From NCBI GenBank assembly GCA_000733355.1, contig JNVV01000038.1, forward strand, positions 276,291 through 340,290: a stretch of DNA of 64,000 nt, read 5' to 3'. Each line of letters begins with the position of its first letter. The stretch's first letter is position 1. Origin of the DNA: Falciphora oryzae. Its lineage: Eukaryota > Ascomycota > Sordariomycetes > Magnaporthales > Magnaporthaceae. A program made the translations under genes and the position numbers. The notes beneath the pieces were generated by a model that saw nothing but the letters and a program-made list of their open reading frames with translations, searched no databases and had not been told where the DNA came from. Positions 44,167-56,029 of this stretch are shown here, one piece after another.

Positions 44167-45720
44167 TCAGGACCGACCTCCGCGTCCTCCTCGGTACCGA
44201 TGCCATCTTCCTGGCCCACGATAGTCCACGAGCGATTGCTTTTCCTCCTCGGAGAACCCACCCCTCATTTGTTCTTCCCACAAGTGCGGTAGGTTAACAT
44301 CACCTTTGCCGTCATTTGGCGGGCGTTCGTCATCTCCCGTCGCGATGTAAAGCTCCACATTATCAGCATGCGTCTCCTTTCCGCCATAGTCATTAAATAT
44401 ACCAGGCCGTCCCTCCGGCTCATGGTAGCACGTGCCGCAAACGCTCGCTACCGGCAGCGTAGATTGCAATTGGAGGTCGAAGCACGTCTTAGACGGGACG
44501 GTGCGGTTATCCGCGGAAATGTAGGCGAGGTTTTCAAGGACTTGCTTCCCGCTCCTAGCGTACGAATCGGCCAGGTAGTAGGGGTTGGGGCTTGCTTTTG
44601 CCTATGCGAACATTTCTTCCGTAAATTTGGAATCCCAATTTATCTTTTCGTCCCGTTCGGGTTGGTAATCGGCCACGATCGGGTGCGCGCGACGGCAGGG
44701 CGTATGGACGGCCTGCGGCGAGCGAGCTCAACGTACGTTTCGGCGGCGGTACGGGTCGGGTACCAGATCTGCCAAAGGAGCTGGTCGTCGGGAAGCTAAT
44801 CTGCCGAAATTCACGATAGGTTATTACTTATAATAAAGCGGGCATGGATCGCCTCAATATAGTCCTTGTTGCTAGGCTGATCATGGAAAACCCACCTCGC
44901 GAAGCCGGTATTGTAATAGATGCCGCGTTTTACGCAACAGTCCTTATTAACACTAACGTGGACCGTAATAGGCCGCCATCAGGATCAGCACGTCCTTATC
45001 CCCGGCGGGCAGGTCGCGCGGGAGCGGGTTCTAAAGGAGGGCCAGCATAGCGTTATTATTAGGTCGCAGGACAAGCTCCTCGTCAGCAGCGGCGTACTGG
45101 TGAATATAGCGTCCTTTAAAAGCAAATGTTGTTACTTCGCCGATGCTCCAATGCTCGGTGATGTTAAAATAGTGCGGCGCAAGCGCGTGCCCCAGGAAGT
45201 CCCAGTAAAGAAAAAGCTCCTCGTCGTAAATGTTCACATAATCTAGCCGCCTATTTTTAAGGAAGCTTCTCAAAAAAGCCAGGCTGGACCGAACCGCCGT
45301 GTTTCCGTTTAGCCCATACTAGGCCGGGACCGGATTATCCTCCCGGATACCAGATGCAGTACGGAACGTGCGCCTGGTCTGCCATGTTGGGGGTCTGGTC
45401 GCTTATAATAGCGCGGGCGTTCTGAGCCCGCACCAGGATCGAAATACCGGCGGCGCGGGCGGCGTCGTGCAGCTCGCTGCCGAAGTCGGGATGGTGGCGG
45501 ATGCCTTTTAGGACGCACAGTTGCTTGCACCGCGTAAAGTGCCTAAGGTGCCATGTTGGCTGGGAGCCGCTCGCCGCGTAGCGCGGAGCGACATGCTTCC
45601 TCCTCAAACTCACCCCCGTGCTCGATCGCTGAATTCCAGCCAGCCAGGTCTTCGGCACGAAACACTCGCGCCGAGTCCGGACGACTGGGCGGGATGACGG
45701 ACAGGTCGGGATTTTCCATG
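44167..45720 (-). pseudogene. Decayed copy of an uncharacterised fungal protein family
   Basis: Reading the minus strand from the ATG at 45720 gives protein-like blocks in changing frames: FRAEDLAGWNSAIEHGGEF, then HFTRCKQLCVLKGIRHHPDF and ISDQTPNMADQAHVPYCIWY, then NGNTAVRSSLAFLRSFLKNR, HYFNITEHWSIGEVTTFAFK, FARWVFHDQPSNKDYIEAIH and PDDQLLWQIWYPTRTAAETY, ending in a charged tail near 44167. Between the blocks lie several stop codons (TAG/TAA) and frame changes that no intron signals explain. The pattern recalls a multi-copy fungal family of unknown function. TA-rich stop contexts are consistent with C-to-T mutation of a repeated gene. It is almost certainly non-functional; exact limits are uncertain. 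Confidence 0.6.
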
Positions 45721-46467
45721 GCGACGGGGAATAGCAAAGATGGAAGATCGGTGGTGGTTGAGATCAAGGAGGAGAGAGTGTTTGGAGGAAAGATTGGATG
45801 TGAGGGGCAAAAAAGCGCACGACACCGCCCGTAACCATCGGTGCCTGCTCGGCAGCAGGGCCGATTTGCAAATCACGAGAGCGGCAGGGACAGAACCAAC
45901 AGACAGCTTGGCAAGTGGTACGACAGTGGTCAAGCCAGGTGGGCTTGCATCCGGCTAGTCGACCCCGAATCTGTAGAATTCCTAGGCCCCTTTCCGTACT
46001 TGGGAAGGTCGGATTGACAGCTTGCAAGGATTCGAAAAGGGCTTCAAGCCTTACGTCTTGCATGTATCAAATCCGGCCGGCGCTTCGCTGGACAATCGAA
46101 TTGAGCGCTGACGCCTTGATGGGTTGGAAGTTCTCATGTAGTGGCATTCATTGCCAGGGCCTGAGCGTCCCAGAGTGCATGCAGTCAGGCCCCCTTTTCC
46201 TCTAAGGAGATTCCTACAATGACTTGTCTAGTTTGCAGACTGAAAACCGCAGATGACCCTGGGCATGCGGTGCCGGACAACGTATCACGAACAAGGGTCG
46301 ATGAGGTAAGTGTAACCTGGGCGGATGGCCACAGTGCTTGGCATTGGCGAGCTCCATTACAACAAGTATTGTATACATGGTATTGTCGTCCCCTATCTTC
46401 ACAGCTCCTCCCAGCGGATTCGAGCGCCGCGCAGTTCTAGCCTTCCAAGGCCATCGGGTAGGGCCAT
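45721..46467. other. Intergenic region
   Basis: About 0.75 kb; no gene is recognised. Confidence 0.55.
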
Positions 46468-47042
46468 TTAGGCGATGCCGAAGACCTTGGACGGGGTGAT
46501 CTTGAAGGTCTTGGGCGGCTCGACGAACTGGTTGTAGGTGGAGGAGCCCTCGGCGGTCCAGTTGTAGTAGGTGTTGGGCTGGGTCGCGTGCGGGTACTGG
46601 AAGCTGACGTCGAACTTGGCGATGGTCGTCTTGCCGTCCTCGCGGATGGCGGGCAGCAGGCGCGACACGACGTGCTTGCCGGCGGCCGGCTCGGCGCCCT
46701 GCCACTTGCAGTCGGCGTACGCGCCGCCCTCGTTGTAGATCATGCACGAGGCGTTGAAGGCCGGGGCCGCGGGGGAGTTGGTGAAGGCGGGGGCCGAGAC
46801 AACGAAGCCTGATTTTTCGCGGGCGTGGTTAGCAAACACTGACGAGCAAAGCGGAAAAGACGGGGAAAAGGGGAGGGGGCGAACTAACCGGCGTAGCATC
46901 CACCGCGGCTGCAGCCACCCTCCCAGTTGGTGATGGTCCAGTTGAAGTCGATCTTGCTGGCGGCGACGCTCATGACGGGCGTCGGGTTGGCGCTGGCCAG
47001 GACGGCGGCCGTGGCAGCGAGGAACGCGGAGGAGAAGTGCAT
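46468..47042 (-). CDS. Small secreted protein, 164 residues
   Basis: Two exons (46889-47042 and 46468-46808; 80-bp intron, donor GTTAGT) give 164 residues. A signal peptide (MHFSSAFLAATAAVLASA) precedes KIDFNWTITNWEGGCSRGGC, a motif style found in a broad set of fungal secreted proteins with beta-sandwich folds. Four cysteines (CSRGGC, then ASCMIY and ADCKW) could form two disulfides. The C-terminal half is beta-rich (FDVSFQYPHATQPNTYYNW). Four NxS/T sites suggest glycosylation. Role unknown; secretion is the only firm inference. Confidence 0.78.
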
Positions 47043-48519
47043 CTTGTCAGAGAGGGTTGCAAAGAATGCGATTAAGTCCTGTTGGTCCTGATTATGTCGA
47101 TCTGGCAGATCTCTGGATGTTGAAAGCGAGTGTGGGAGCTGGCTGGGAGGCTGAGGCTGAGGGGGAGAAGCTTTTTCCAGAAGGAGCTGGGCGCGCCGGG
47201 ATTTTTATACAAAATCTCCATTTCTGGATCCGGCAGCTCGGCCGCTGTCCGTCACGTTCACCATACTTGGAATACGAGATTTGCCGCCATGGCGCGGCCA
47301 GGGAGCCGAGTCCATGTTGTGGGGGAGGCGTGGGCCCCGGCCACGGTCGTTACCGCGTTGCCGGGAGGCTTTCCCTGGCTGCATGTGTTGACCGTTTTTT
47401 TTTTTTTTTTTACAGGCCCGATCTGGTGGGAACGTTGCAACTGGGGTCTGGTGATGCCTCCACCGAAGATTGCGCGGTTCGCCTGGAGAACGTGCAGCGA
47501 CTCGCGCAGGGGACAAGCTTCCTGTTCTCTGCTCGACTCGGGCAGAAAATAGGGGGGAAATAGGGGTTCGCAAGCAAGTGCTTCTCTTTTTGGTCGAAAT
47601 GGGGATCTTCACCAGGGGAGGGGCTTGTCTTAATGCTGTTTCTGCTCGTGTCGGTCCTGTCGCCGTCTCGGCTAGCGGCGTGAGGCAGTGTTGCATCCGG
47701 TCTGGCCTTTTGTTGACAGCGACGTCGTAGGATAGACCATGCGTCGACTTCGGTAGCACCGGGTGCACGGATATCTCTCGTATTGAATCCTATTGCTTCG
47801 TGTATATTTTTACCATCGTTGTTCTCGCATTTCTGTTCCTTTCGGCCTAGCCCAATTTCCCTGGCTGCACGGCTTTATACGCGCGCTCAATTGCCTGATG
47901 TCATAACCCTGGGCTGTGCTCCTAGGACATAGCGGCCCTTCCCCACAACCTCAGCGTTGTGGCTGGTGTCATTTGCTGTTCTTCCTACAGGCACTTCACA
48001 CTTCCAGAGCTTCGAATCCGATGGCCGTTTTTCCGTTTTGGAAAATGCCTGGAAGGGCCTGCTGCCTGCCTATTCAACAGGTGTCGATCCTGACATAATG
48101 GCATCGAATCGCTCAGGATTGGCCGAGGCAGGGAACCAAGACCGAAAAAGCCCGACTCGGCCGAGACATTGCCATGCCATTCACCCCAGAAACCTCTCCG
48201 CTGCCCGCCCTTGTCAATAGATGTCCAACCTGAGCTTCTTTGGCAGCTTGACGCTTTTCTCAACCGGGCAGGTCAAGTGCCTTCTCGTCAATCGACCCAG
48301 ACCTCAGGCTGTCCCACCGTGCCTACCTAGCGCACCACAGCCACGGCCACGGCGCTCTCATGATGCCATGCCATTGGCGTATCTCTCTCCTACCGCAGCG
48401 ACACCGTCACTGTCACTGTCCCTTTTTTTTTTTTTTTTTTTTTTTCGTGTCACAGGCAAACGTCATCCATTTCCCATTTCCCCCTCCAATTAAATAAGTA
48501 TTTAAATACACTAGCTCCC
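47043..48519. other. Intergenic region with homopolymer tracts
   Basis: About 1.5 kb between diverging genes. T-runs lie at 47395-47411 and 48422-48445. A TTTAAATA box at 48500-48507 precedes the F-box gene start. No gene is supported. Confidence 0.55.
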
Positions 48520-50410
48520 ATGCCATCACCATACACCCCGTTTAGCAGCCCCAAAGCGACAACCCCAAAGCGTCCCAAGTTGTCGCTGCCTCCCATCGCC
48601 AGCACGGCTCAGGCCGTACTCCCACCTGAACTCCTGGCACAGGTGATCGGCTATCTGAGCGACAACCGGGAGTCTCTGCGGCAGCTCGCGCTTGTCAACA
48701 GCACCTGTCGGGAAATTTCCCATAGTCACTCCTTCGCTTCCGTCACGTCCGATTTCTCGCAGCCGTCCCAGGACCCGGTCGAGCAGCTTCACAAAGAGAC
48801 CGTGGGGAGTGGCGACGGGCGGCTGACACTTAGCAACTCCGTCCGCGAAGTTTACTTTTCGCTGAACCCCAGCGCCAGCTGGAAATCGGAGTCCAATGAC
48901 CCGTTGTCCAGAGACGCTCCGAGCAGCCCGGCCAGCTACAAGGGTCTCTTCGACCGCAATCATCCTCACCATGCCGCCAAGTTCGAGGCCTGGATGATGT
49001 ACAAACGCATGGCGTGCAAAGCTTTGGCGAAGATGGATTCTCTCAAGACGATTTATTGGTGGACTCGCCTTCCGCCATGCCCAGAAAGCTTCGACATCCT
49101 GGCCAGAACAGGCGTGCGGCATTTCGGCCTGGCATCCAGCCCCTGTCTTTTATTCGGAGGCCTTGTACCGATGACAAGGAGCCTTGGGAATGTCTATATC
49201 CCACCAACCTCCCGGCAAAGACACCTTTGCGTGCACTGATTCTGGGCTGGAATGTGGAATCGGCGTTGGACAGTTGCCTCCCCAATGCAAACGGGGATCA
49301 GGCAGGTCACTACGCCCTATCTCTTTTCCACAGCTGCGCGACGACGCTGGGACACTTCGTAGTCGCGATCAGTTGCTGTCTAGACGGCGGCGGCGACTCG
49401 GGACGTCCTCCCTTATCGTTTCCGCAGCTTCGCAGCGCCGCCTTCCTCAGCCCATTTCACAGGAAGACTGATGTGGAGAAAGCAATCTGCACCGCGCTCA
49501 AGCTTCGATTGCTGATATTGGGCTCCCAGAACCCCCGGCTTGCTGGTGACCAGTCCCAAGGCTCGGTCGAACCTGCTAATAACCTGGAAGCTTGGATCCG
49601 TCTTCAGACCTAGAGTTTCTCTGTACAGGGTCGTGCGTCTTCGGCAACGAAGAGCATCTCAGGCAGTTCATCACCTTCATCCGAAAAGCCAAAGGACTTC
49701 AGCATCTGTGCCCTGATCCGGCGCCTCAGCCGCATCGGATCGTCCCCTCACTGGGTTCTTTTTACCTCCCTGCGCTCCCTACTTCTGGATTGGAAGTGTG
49801 ACAGAGGCAGGAGTAGCCTAGCGTGGCTATGCGGAGGGACAGACTTTGATTCTTTCGAGGCATCGTGCAGGCTGCCATCCCTGGAGCGGCTGTGCCTAAA
49901 TCGACTGGTTTGTGTCTGGGAGCCGGTTTGCATGATGGATTATGAGCTCATCATTCTTCGGATTTCTCGATTGGAGCGACTCAAAGAGCTACTTCTCGGA
50001 GCCGTTGGAAGATTTCCTACAAAACCGTCACTCCTACCCTTCGCGAGCAACCTGCGAGCGGGTACATGCTAAGCACAGGAACCCATGTCATCATCGAGTA
50101 CCAAGCCGAGGACGGAAAGAATGACAGCTTTATCAACGAGCGGAATGGCATACTTGCTCTGGCCGCCCGCTACGCGGCGGTTCTCCCGCGTCTCGGAAGC
50201 TTCTTCGCTGATGGATGCGGCGCGAGGGTCCTCAGGACTGGTGGCGACGGTAGTAAGACCATTACGGTCATGCCGGTCGCCAAGACCCACAAAATGGCGA
50301 AGGCTGCTGAAATAGATGCGATAGAGAGACTCGAGTTACGCTGGAGCAAGTTGGTGGACTTGCCGGAACGGCCAAGCTGGGGGCTTGAGGGGTTAGATAG
50401 GGAGGAATGA
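48520..50410 (+). pseudogene. F-box protein gene broken by frameshifts
   Basis: The first frame (48520 to about 49125) encodes an F-box (LPPELLAQVIGYLSDNRESLRQLALVNSTCREI, residues ~33-70). The protein-like reading then jumps frame at about 49125 (CTDDKEPWECLYPTNLPAKT), again near 49605 (EFLCTGSCVFGNEEHLRQF), near 49705 (GSSPHWVLFTSLRSLLLDW ... ISRLERLKELLLGAVG) and near 50050 (MLSTGTHVIIEYQAEDG), ending at 50410. None of the junctions has convincing splice sites, and each can be explained by a one-base indel. F-box proteins act as substrate adaptors of SCF ubiquitin ligases. The gene is either a pseudogene or sits in error-prone sequence; multiple indels in one gene while neighbours are clean favour decay. 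Confidence 0.6.
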
Positions 50411-51290
50411 CGAATGGCAGTGACCATGTCACAATGCCATATCAAAGGCATCATTTCCCTGCTTAGTCTAGAACCCACCACTGCTGGCTCTGAGAAGCTA
50501 CTACGACCTCGTCGGGTGAGAAACGCGACAGGATGTGCTAAGGTTCGGGTCAGGGTAATGGTTGCGGTGATGGTGGGAAGTTAGTACGCTCCCATTGCGA
50601 GGACATCAACCACGCTAGATCAGGCATATGGGGCGAATCCTGCAACGGTAAGAAAAGAAGCCGGCGCGGACTAGTTCAACATCGATCCAATAGCATGCGG
50701 TTTCCGGGACCCGTGGGAATGTGTGCCAGGCCAAAGGAGGGGAAATATCAGCATGGGGTTGGTGGCCTCAAATGGCCCGGTCGCAGCAAACGTGTGCCTA
50801 AGGATTTCTATTTAAGCCCCCGCGGATCCCAGCCCAGCCTCCAGAGGAACCTGACGTCTTAAGGTCCCCGCGTCCCGTCGAATCGGAGCCAAAAGAGAGC
50901 AAAAGCTCGATTGAAAATCCATCCTCTTTGTTGGATTGCACTGGCCTGTGCAGGCAATCGGTAGAGCTCAGAGAGACCCGGATCCTCCGGTCCTGTGATC
51001 TCTGATCACGGGATCCGTGGACCCGCAAGCCCAAGGGGGCTGGGAGCAGGGGAAGGGCCCTTTTGGTGATCTAGACTGTGTATATATAGCCTCCCTCCTG
51101 CTCCCTCTCTGGCAGATAGATTCCTTTCTTCTTCGTGCACAATAGACTACGATTCCTCTGATATAAGGGATCATTGTTCACCTCTTTTGGAGATCTCCGA
51201 GCCAACAGGAGTACCAACTCCTACCAACACTCTTCTTATTTACCCTACCGCCCACACTCTCGCTCTGCCGTCGTCGGCCGAGTGCTCACC
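50411..51290. promoter_or_regulatory. Intergenic with TATA box for the SDR remnant
   Basis: About 0.9 kb. A TATATATA box at 51079-51086 lies about 200 bp upstream of the SDR remnant start, with a CT-rich leader in between. No other feature is seen. Confidence 0.5.
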
Positions 51291-51581
51291 ATGAGTCTCT
51301 TTACGCAAATGCTTCCTCCGAGCCCGGAGTTTACTAATAGGAACGTGCCCGATCTCAAGGGAAAGGTAAGCGTCGCCGTGAACCCGGGGAACAACGGGAG
51401 TAACGGGGGGCGGGACGCTCCGTGGTACATCAAGCTGTCTGCCTGGCTGATATCCTACTCGCTCATCAACGGTGCGTGCACCGAGCTCTACGCGGGCTTT
51501 TCGCCAGATGTGACGTTGGACATGCCGGGGCCGGGTCTTGGGGTGAGAAGTGCCCATATCTTTGGCGGGTCTCCTCCTTGA
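51291..51581 (+). pseudogene. Short-chain dehydrogenase remnant lacking its catalytic core
   Basis: The open frame has 96 residues. Residues 1-26 (FTQMLPPSPEFTNRNVPDLKGKV) match the N-terminal leader of fungal retinol-dehydrogenase-like SDRs, where the TGxxxGxG NAD motif should follow. Instead the sequence passes directly to a segment normally some 200 residues later: VSVAVNPGNNGSN, then PWYIKLSAWLISYSLINGAC and TELYAGFSP. The Rossmann motif, catalytic Ser and YxxxK are all missing, so an in-frame internal deletion of roughly 0.5-0.6 kb at GK|V is inferred. The final residues diverge from the usual WGR end. The promoter side looks intact, so a short transcript may still be made, but no dehydrogenase activity is possible. 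Confidence 0.75.
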
Positions 51582-52182
51582 TAAAAATGGGGGTTTGATA
51601 TTAACAAAGAACCCTGTACCCTTGTGCGTGCTCGCAATCATCCACTAGGGTAGAATAGTGCCTATCCGGAAAGGCCTTCACAAGGCGACAGAACCAGAGG
51701 AAAATGGGGGCAACGGTGCTTCACGAGAATTCTGGGAATGGAACGAGGAGCGGATTCGAGCATTTCTCTGATATACTGCGGCTTCTAGTGAGATTTAGCC
51801 CCTAGCCTGCGTTGAGCAATGAAGACTGAAACAGAATTAGAATGATAAGCAAGAGGCGATGTGGACGTGTCGATTCCTGGCGACCCGAAGTTCGAAGGTC
51901 GTGTTTGTTGCAATCCATTGCGCACAAGCTAAAAGCGAAGTCCCGCTTATCAACCAGGTGGCTGACAATTGGGTCAAATATCCTTTGCGACAGTGTTTGC
52001 ATCGACGAAACATCACCACGTTCTTTTTCTTCCAAAACAAAGCGTGGCCAAGATAGGCGAAGGACAGCCCTCTGGAAGGAGAGTGCCAGAAATGCAGAGA
52101 AAAGGAAAACGTTCCCGGCTTGGGCGCGTAGGCACCCAAATCGGTAACTTTTGTGGCCGGCCGGCGAGCAGGGTTGGCTTTC
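51582..52182. other. Intergenic region
   Basis: About 0.6 kb; no supported gene. Confidence 0.55.
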
Positions 52183-52724
52183 CTAGCAGACGTGCCACTT
52201 GTCCAGGAATTTGCCCAGGGGCTTGATGCATCCAGCGCAGCCGCACAGCTGTGATAATTATGAATTAGCATAGCACGTTAGGCAAGACCTCCTCTCTAGG
52301 GGGAAATGAAAAGTTGATATGGAGAGGGGAACCTCCGGCTCTATGATAGGGGAACGAAAATGGTACAGAGATGTTTCTCACCTTCGACTTGGAGGTACAC
52401 TTCAGAATGGCGGCATAGTCGTCCGCCTCGATGGCCGCGGCGATGCAGATGGCACCAGCAATGACCTCGACACACTTCAGGATGCTGCACTCGGCCGCGA
52501 CGGTGTTGAAGACTGTAAATAGGTTAAGGGGGTCAGAGCCAACACTGTACGTCCAACCAGGGATGGTGCGTGGAAAGCTTACAAAACGCCTCGTTGATGG
52601 AGATATCGCCATTGACATCCCGGTAGTAGGCGACCTGGTTGGTGCTTTCGGGGGCGACAGGGCTGGGATGAGCGAGGGCGCTGCCGGCCAGGAGGGCCGT
52701 GAGGGCGACAGGGGAGAACTTCAT
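52183..52724 (-). CDS. Small secreted cysteine-rich protein, three exons
   Basis: Exons 52583-52724, 52382-52512 and 52183-52248 (introns of 70 and 133 bp; donors GTAAGC and GTGAGA) give 112 residues. A signal peptide (MKFSPVALTALLAGSALA) is followed by a short spacer and a compact helical domain with eight cysteines: CSILKCVEV, AGAICIAAAI, AILKCTSKS, LCGCAGCIK and the terminal HVC. The spacing C-x4-C ... C-x-C-x2-C recalls a family of fungal secreted proteins seen in plant- and insect-associated species; no function is established. All three reading-frame joins are clean. It lies beside degenerate genes and 3.6 kb from a retrotransposon. Confidence 0.8.
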
Positions 52725-53968
52725 CTTGGAGGCGAGAGATGCGAGCCTGGTGGCTTTTGACGTTTGGAACTACAAAGGGGGCTGTGGGTAAGGCGTTTGG
52801 TTGCCGATGTGTTGAAGGAAGGACGCGTCGACCAAGGGGAGGGGACCGGCTGCTTTATATCCACACATTTCACGCAGCTCGCGAGCTCACCTCCGCCTAT
52901 GCCATGTAGCCATCGTCCGCTTGGAAAATTGCCGTTCCCCGTCGATGCTAGGCTTGCAGGAGGGCGAACGCCTGCCATGCCGTCGTAAAATCCGCGAGAT
53001 GACGTTGCTTTGTGAACATGCCGAAGTGCTGCTACAATATTAATGATTAATTTGGTGGGTTCTCGTCGATGCAACTCCATCGTGATCCGTGGTCACTGTT
53101 CATATCACAAATCCTTGGCTTCAACAGCAGGGTAGTGCCAGCTGAGCAAGAACAAAAGGCTAAGTGCAAATATTGGCAGCTGAATATCCGACTGCAGAGG
53201 CTGTCCTGTTGATTTTCAGCTTACTACCTTCTGCCTCTGTCGCCCCTCTCTATCGGCCCGGTATTTTATATCACAGTTGCTGGTGTTTTCCAAAAGGGGT
53301 CATATTGGGAGCTGGTTGACCTCACCGCTGAACTGTTAGATTATCTCGCACTCCCTCAGCCGGCAAATTGTATCTCGTGCTGCAAGCTCAAAATACTTTT
53401 GTATTCCATAAGGATTTCCTCGTTCCAAAGTCTTTGTAGTCTCGCCGCAGTTGTTGTTAGTCCATTCGCTGAACTTGGAAAAGGGTTTAACTGAGTCCGG
53501 AATCATTGCTATAGGGGGTCTTCCCCTAGTCTTAAAACCCGAAGCAAAAAGAGGGGTAGCGATGTTGAAAAAAAAAGTCTTTTCTGGTCGGCCTAAAGGC
53601 GAAATATCTACTGCTTCGGCGCTTTGGTCCGAAAGTACCCACCGGCATCTCATGCTTCACGAGGATTAAAAGGCAGCTGAGTCCTCGCCTGGGGTTACTT
53701 GAACGGGGATCGTATAATATGGTTGTAATCAAAGATTGGCTGTCGGTTGGCACAATGGTAGCATGGGGTAAAGTGCGGCTGAGCGGTAATAAAGATGTAA
53801 GCTGCTCTCAATCTACAATAGGGCCGACGAGAATTTCGGGTGCATAGAACCATGTGCTAGGGACGCACAAAGAGCCGGCAAGCCCCCAACTAATTGGTCA
53901 AAGGTCCTGACGTGACCATGCGCTTCCGCAGGTAATCAGGTCTCCCGTACTCACCAATCCACCACGAA
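52725..53968. other. AT-rich intergenic region
   Basis: About 1.2 kb. A 105-codon minus-strand frame at 53336-53653 is lower in GC than real genes here and has no recognisable domain; it could be a decayed element. Nothing else is supported. Confidence 0.5.
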
Positions 53969-56029
53969 TCACCACATCATCCCCTCGAACTCGTGCCTCT
54001 TGCCAAGACTAAGATAGACCCTGGATGACACGAATTCCGGATAGAGATGGGAGGGTGGCCGGAAGCTGCCTAGATGACGCTGCTCGTAACGGTCCATGCT
54101 CAGCAGCCTCGGTTGGCCCGTCCCGTCACCCCCGTCGCCGCGCTGCACCCTCCACGCGTGCCGCCCTATCTTGACGATGCCCAGGCCCCGCCCCGCCTCG
54201 GCCAGACGCCCAGCCAGCGCCACACGCCACCTCTGACCAGCCACGAGCTTCTTGTGGCTTTTGTTGGCGACGAGCAAGGCTTCCATCTCCACGGCGGTGG
54301 TGGAGGGTTTGTGGAAATCTGGGCTCAGCGGCGGCCACGGTGCGCCGAGAACGAGCACGCGCAGGCCCGGCGTCCGCGCCAGCATGGACTCCAGCTCGGC
54401 CTGGTGCCGGATCTGGAGACTGGCAGGGTCGAATGTCGTCTGGAGAAAGAGGCTGTCCGAGTTCGAAGCCAAGCCCAGATACTGCTCCCACACCATCTTA
54501 TCCAGGTCCTGGGAAGCAGGCGACGCAGAGGTGTTGGCGGCCCGTTCCTGCGCCTTCACGGTCAAATTAGTAAATCCTAGGTTCGCCGAACGCATTCCTG
54601 GGCATGGATCGATAACGTCCTCGCCCCAAAGCCGCAGAACGACCTGGTTATAATCAGAAGGGGGCCGCCGGGTGATTTCAGACTGGTGCAGTGTGCTGTC
54701 GACTGGTATTTCTAGGAGGGAGAGGAGAGGGGTCGGAAAGCATTGCAAATCGCCTGGGGTCGGGAAAACTCCGAGTCGTCGAAGGGCTGGCGCGCAATCT
54801 GGGGTGAACATGTCCCAAGGAATTGCGGCCAACGAGGGGCTGAGTTCAGAGAAGTGTTGACTGTGGGCCCTGCGCGCTTCCACGTATAGCTCCTCGAGTA
54901 CAGAAATGTCCGTAAAGCCAGAGATGTATTGGGCCGGCGGCCCTTCCTCGTCACCGCGTGGATCACGTTGTAGAACCACCCCCAACCCGAGCCGGAGGAC
55001 CTTCAGCCGCAAAGGACGAGCGGCACGCTTGGAATAGTTGAGACAGAGGAGCCTAAAGAGTGCGCCGCAGGTGTGGTCGAAGGCGCCTTCGCTATTGTTG
55101 ACGTAGTGCTCGCTGAGGCTGAGCGTTAGCTCCTCGAGGTCGGGGCACGCAAGGAGGATGTTCAGGATGTCATCGGCCCAGCGATGTTCCCCGGCAAGCA
55201 CGGGAGGGTCGTACATCTCCCCCACCGTCAGCTTGGTGAGCCCCGTGAATCGGGCGAGATGGTGCATCCCCGCCAAGGATTTGGCCTCCCCCAGGGCGAT
55301 CCTTTTGGCCTTGGGTTCATCAGGCTCCTCGGGCTCCTCGGGCTCCTCGGAGTCGCTCATCTCGTAGTCGCTCGGCAGTTCATCGTCATAGAGCCAACCT
55401 CGGTCGAGGTCAGCGTTGGGCACGAAGATCATGACAAAGGCCTTCAGTCTGGGGCACGAATTAATCAAGGTGGACATTGTCTCTTGGTGCAAGCAACCGC
55501 CATCCCATCTGGGCGGCGTGGATTTCTGTTAGAAGGCCGGAGGCAGAGTGTGCGTTGGTGCACCTCGGAGTGCAGTTGGGAAAACGCAGGATTGGATGGA
55601 CGGATGATAGCTCACTCAAACTCCTCGAGCAGGGGCATACGCTCCACGAGCGATTGCACAAGGCTATTCACGGGACCCGTGTGGTTGAAGTCGCACTGAA
55701 GACGGCGCACGTGGCGGAGATGCGGGTTGTTTGGGAGTGCGTTGAGGATATCTGCGCGCTGCCCCTCTTTGCCCGTGACGATGTCCATCTCTGCGTACAG
55801 GGCAGGGGTAAAGACACCGTTGAAGGCTTTGTTAACGAGACAGAGGTTACGGAGCTGGGCCTTGTTCTGGATCTGCAGCGGAATAGAGTTGGGTGGTTAG
55901 ATGAAGGTAACGCGATCTTCACAACTGCTCCGCTTAGCCGTGGGGGAATATGAAACTTACCTGGTCGGCAAGGCACTTGACCAGATCCAAGGTTTGGATA
56001 AATTGGGCAGTTGCGGTGCTGGTGGTCAT
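53969..56029 (-). CDS. F-box/leucine-rich-repeat-like protein
   Basis: Three exons (55961-56029, 55616-55872, 53969-55508; introns of 88 and 107 bp) give 621 residues. The N-terminus (IQTLDLVKCLADQ-IQNKAQLRNLCLVNKAFNGVFTPALYAEM) has the F-box-like helix pattern, though the first helix is weak. The second splice joins LLEEFE to WDGGCLHQETMSTLINSCPRLKAF, in phase. The remainder shows irregular leucine-rich repeats (for example CPDLEELTLSLSEHYV, then LRLKVLRLGLGV and ISVLEELYVEARRA) interrupted by an acidic EEPEEPEEPDEP insert. Such proteins usually bind targets for ubiquitination, but partners cannot be inferred. The stop is shortly after HEFEGMMW. It lies upstream of, and is not disturbed by, the copia insertion. 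Confidence 0.78.
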
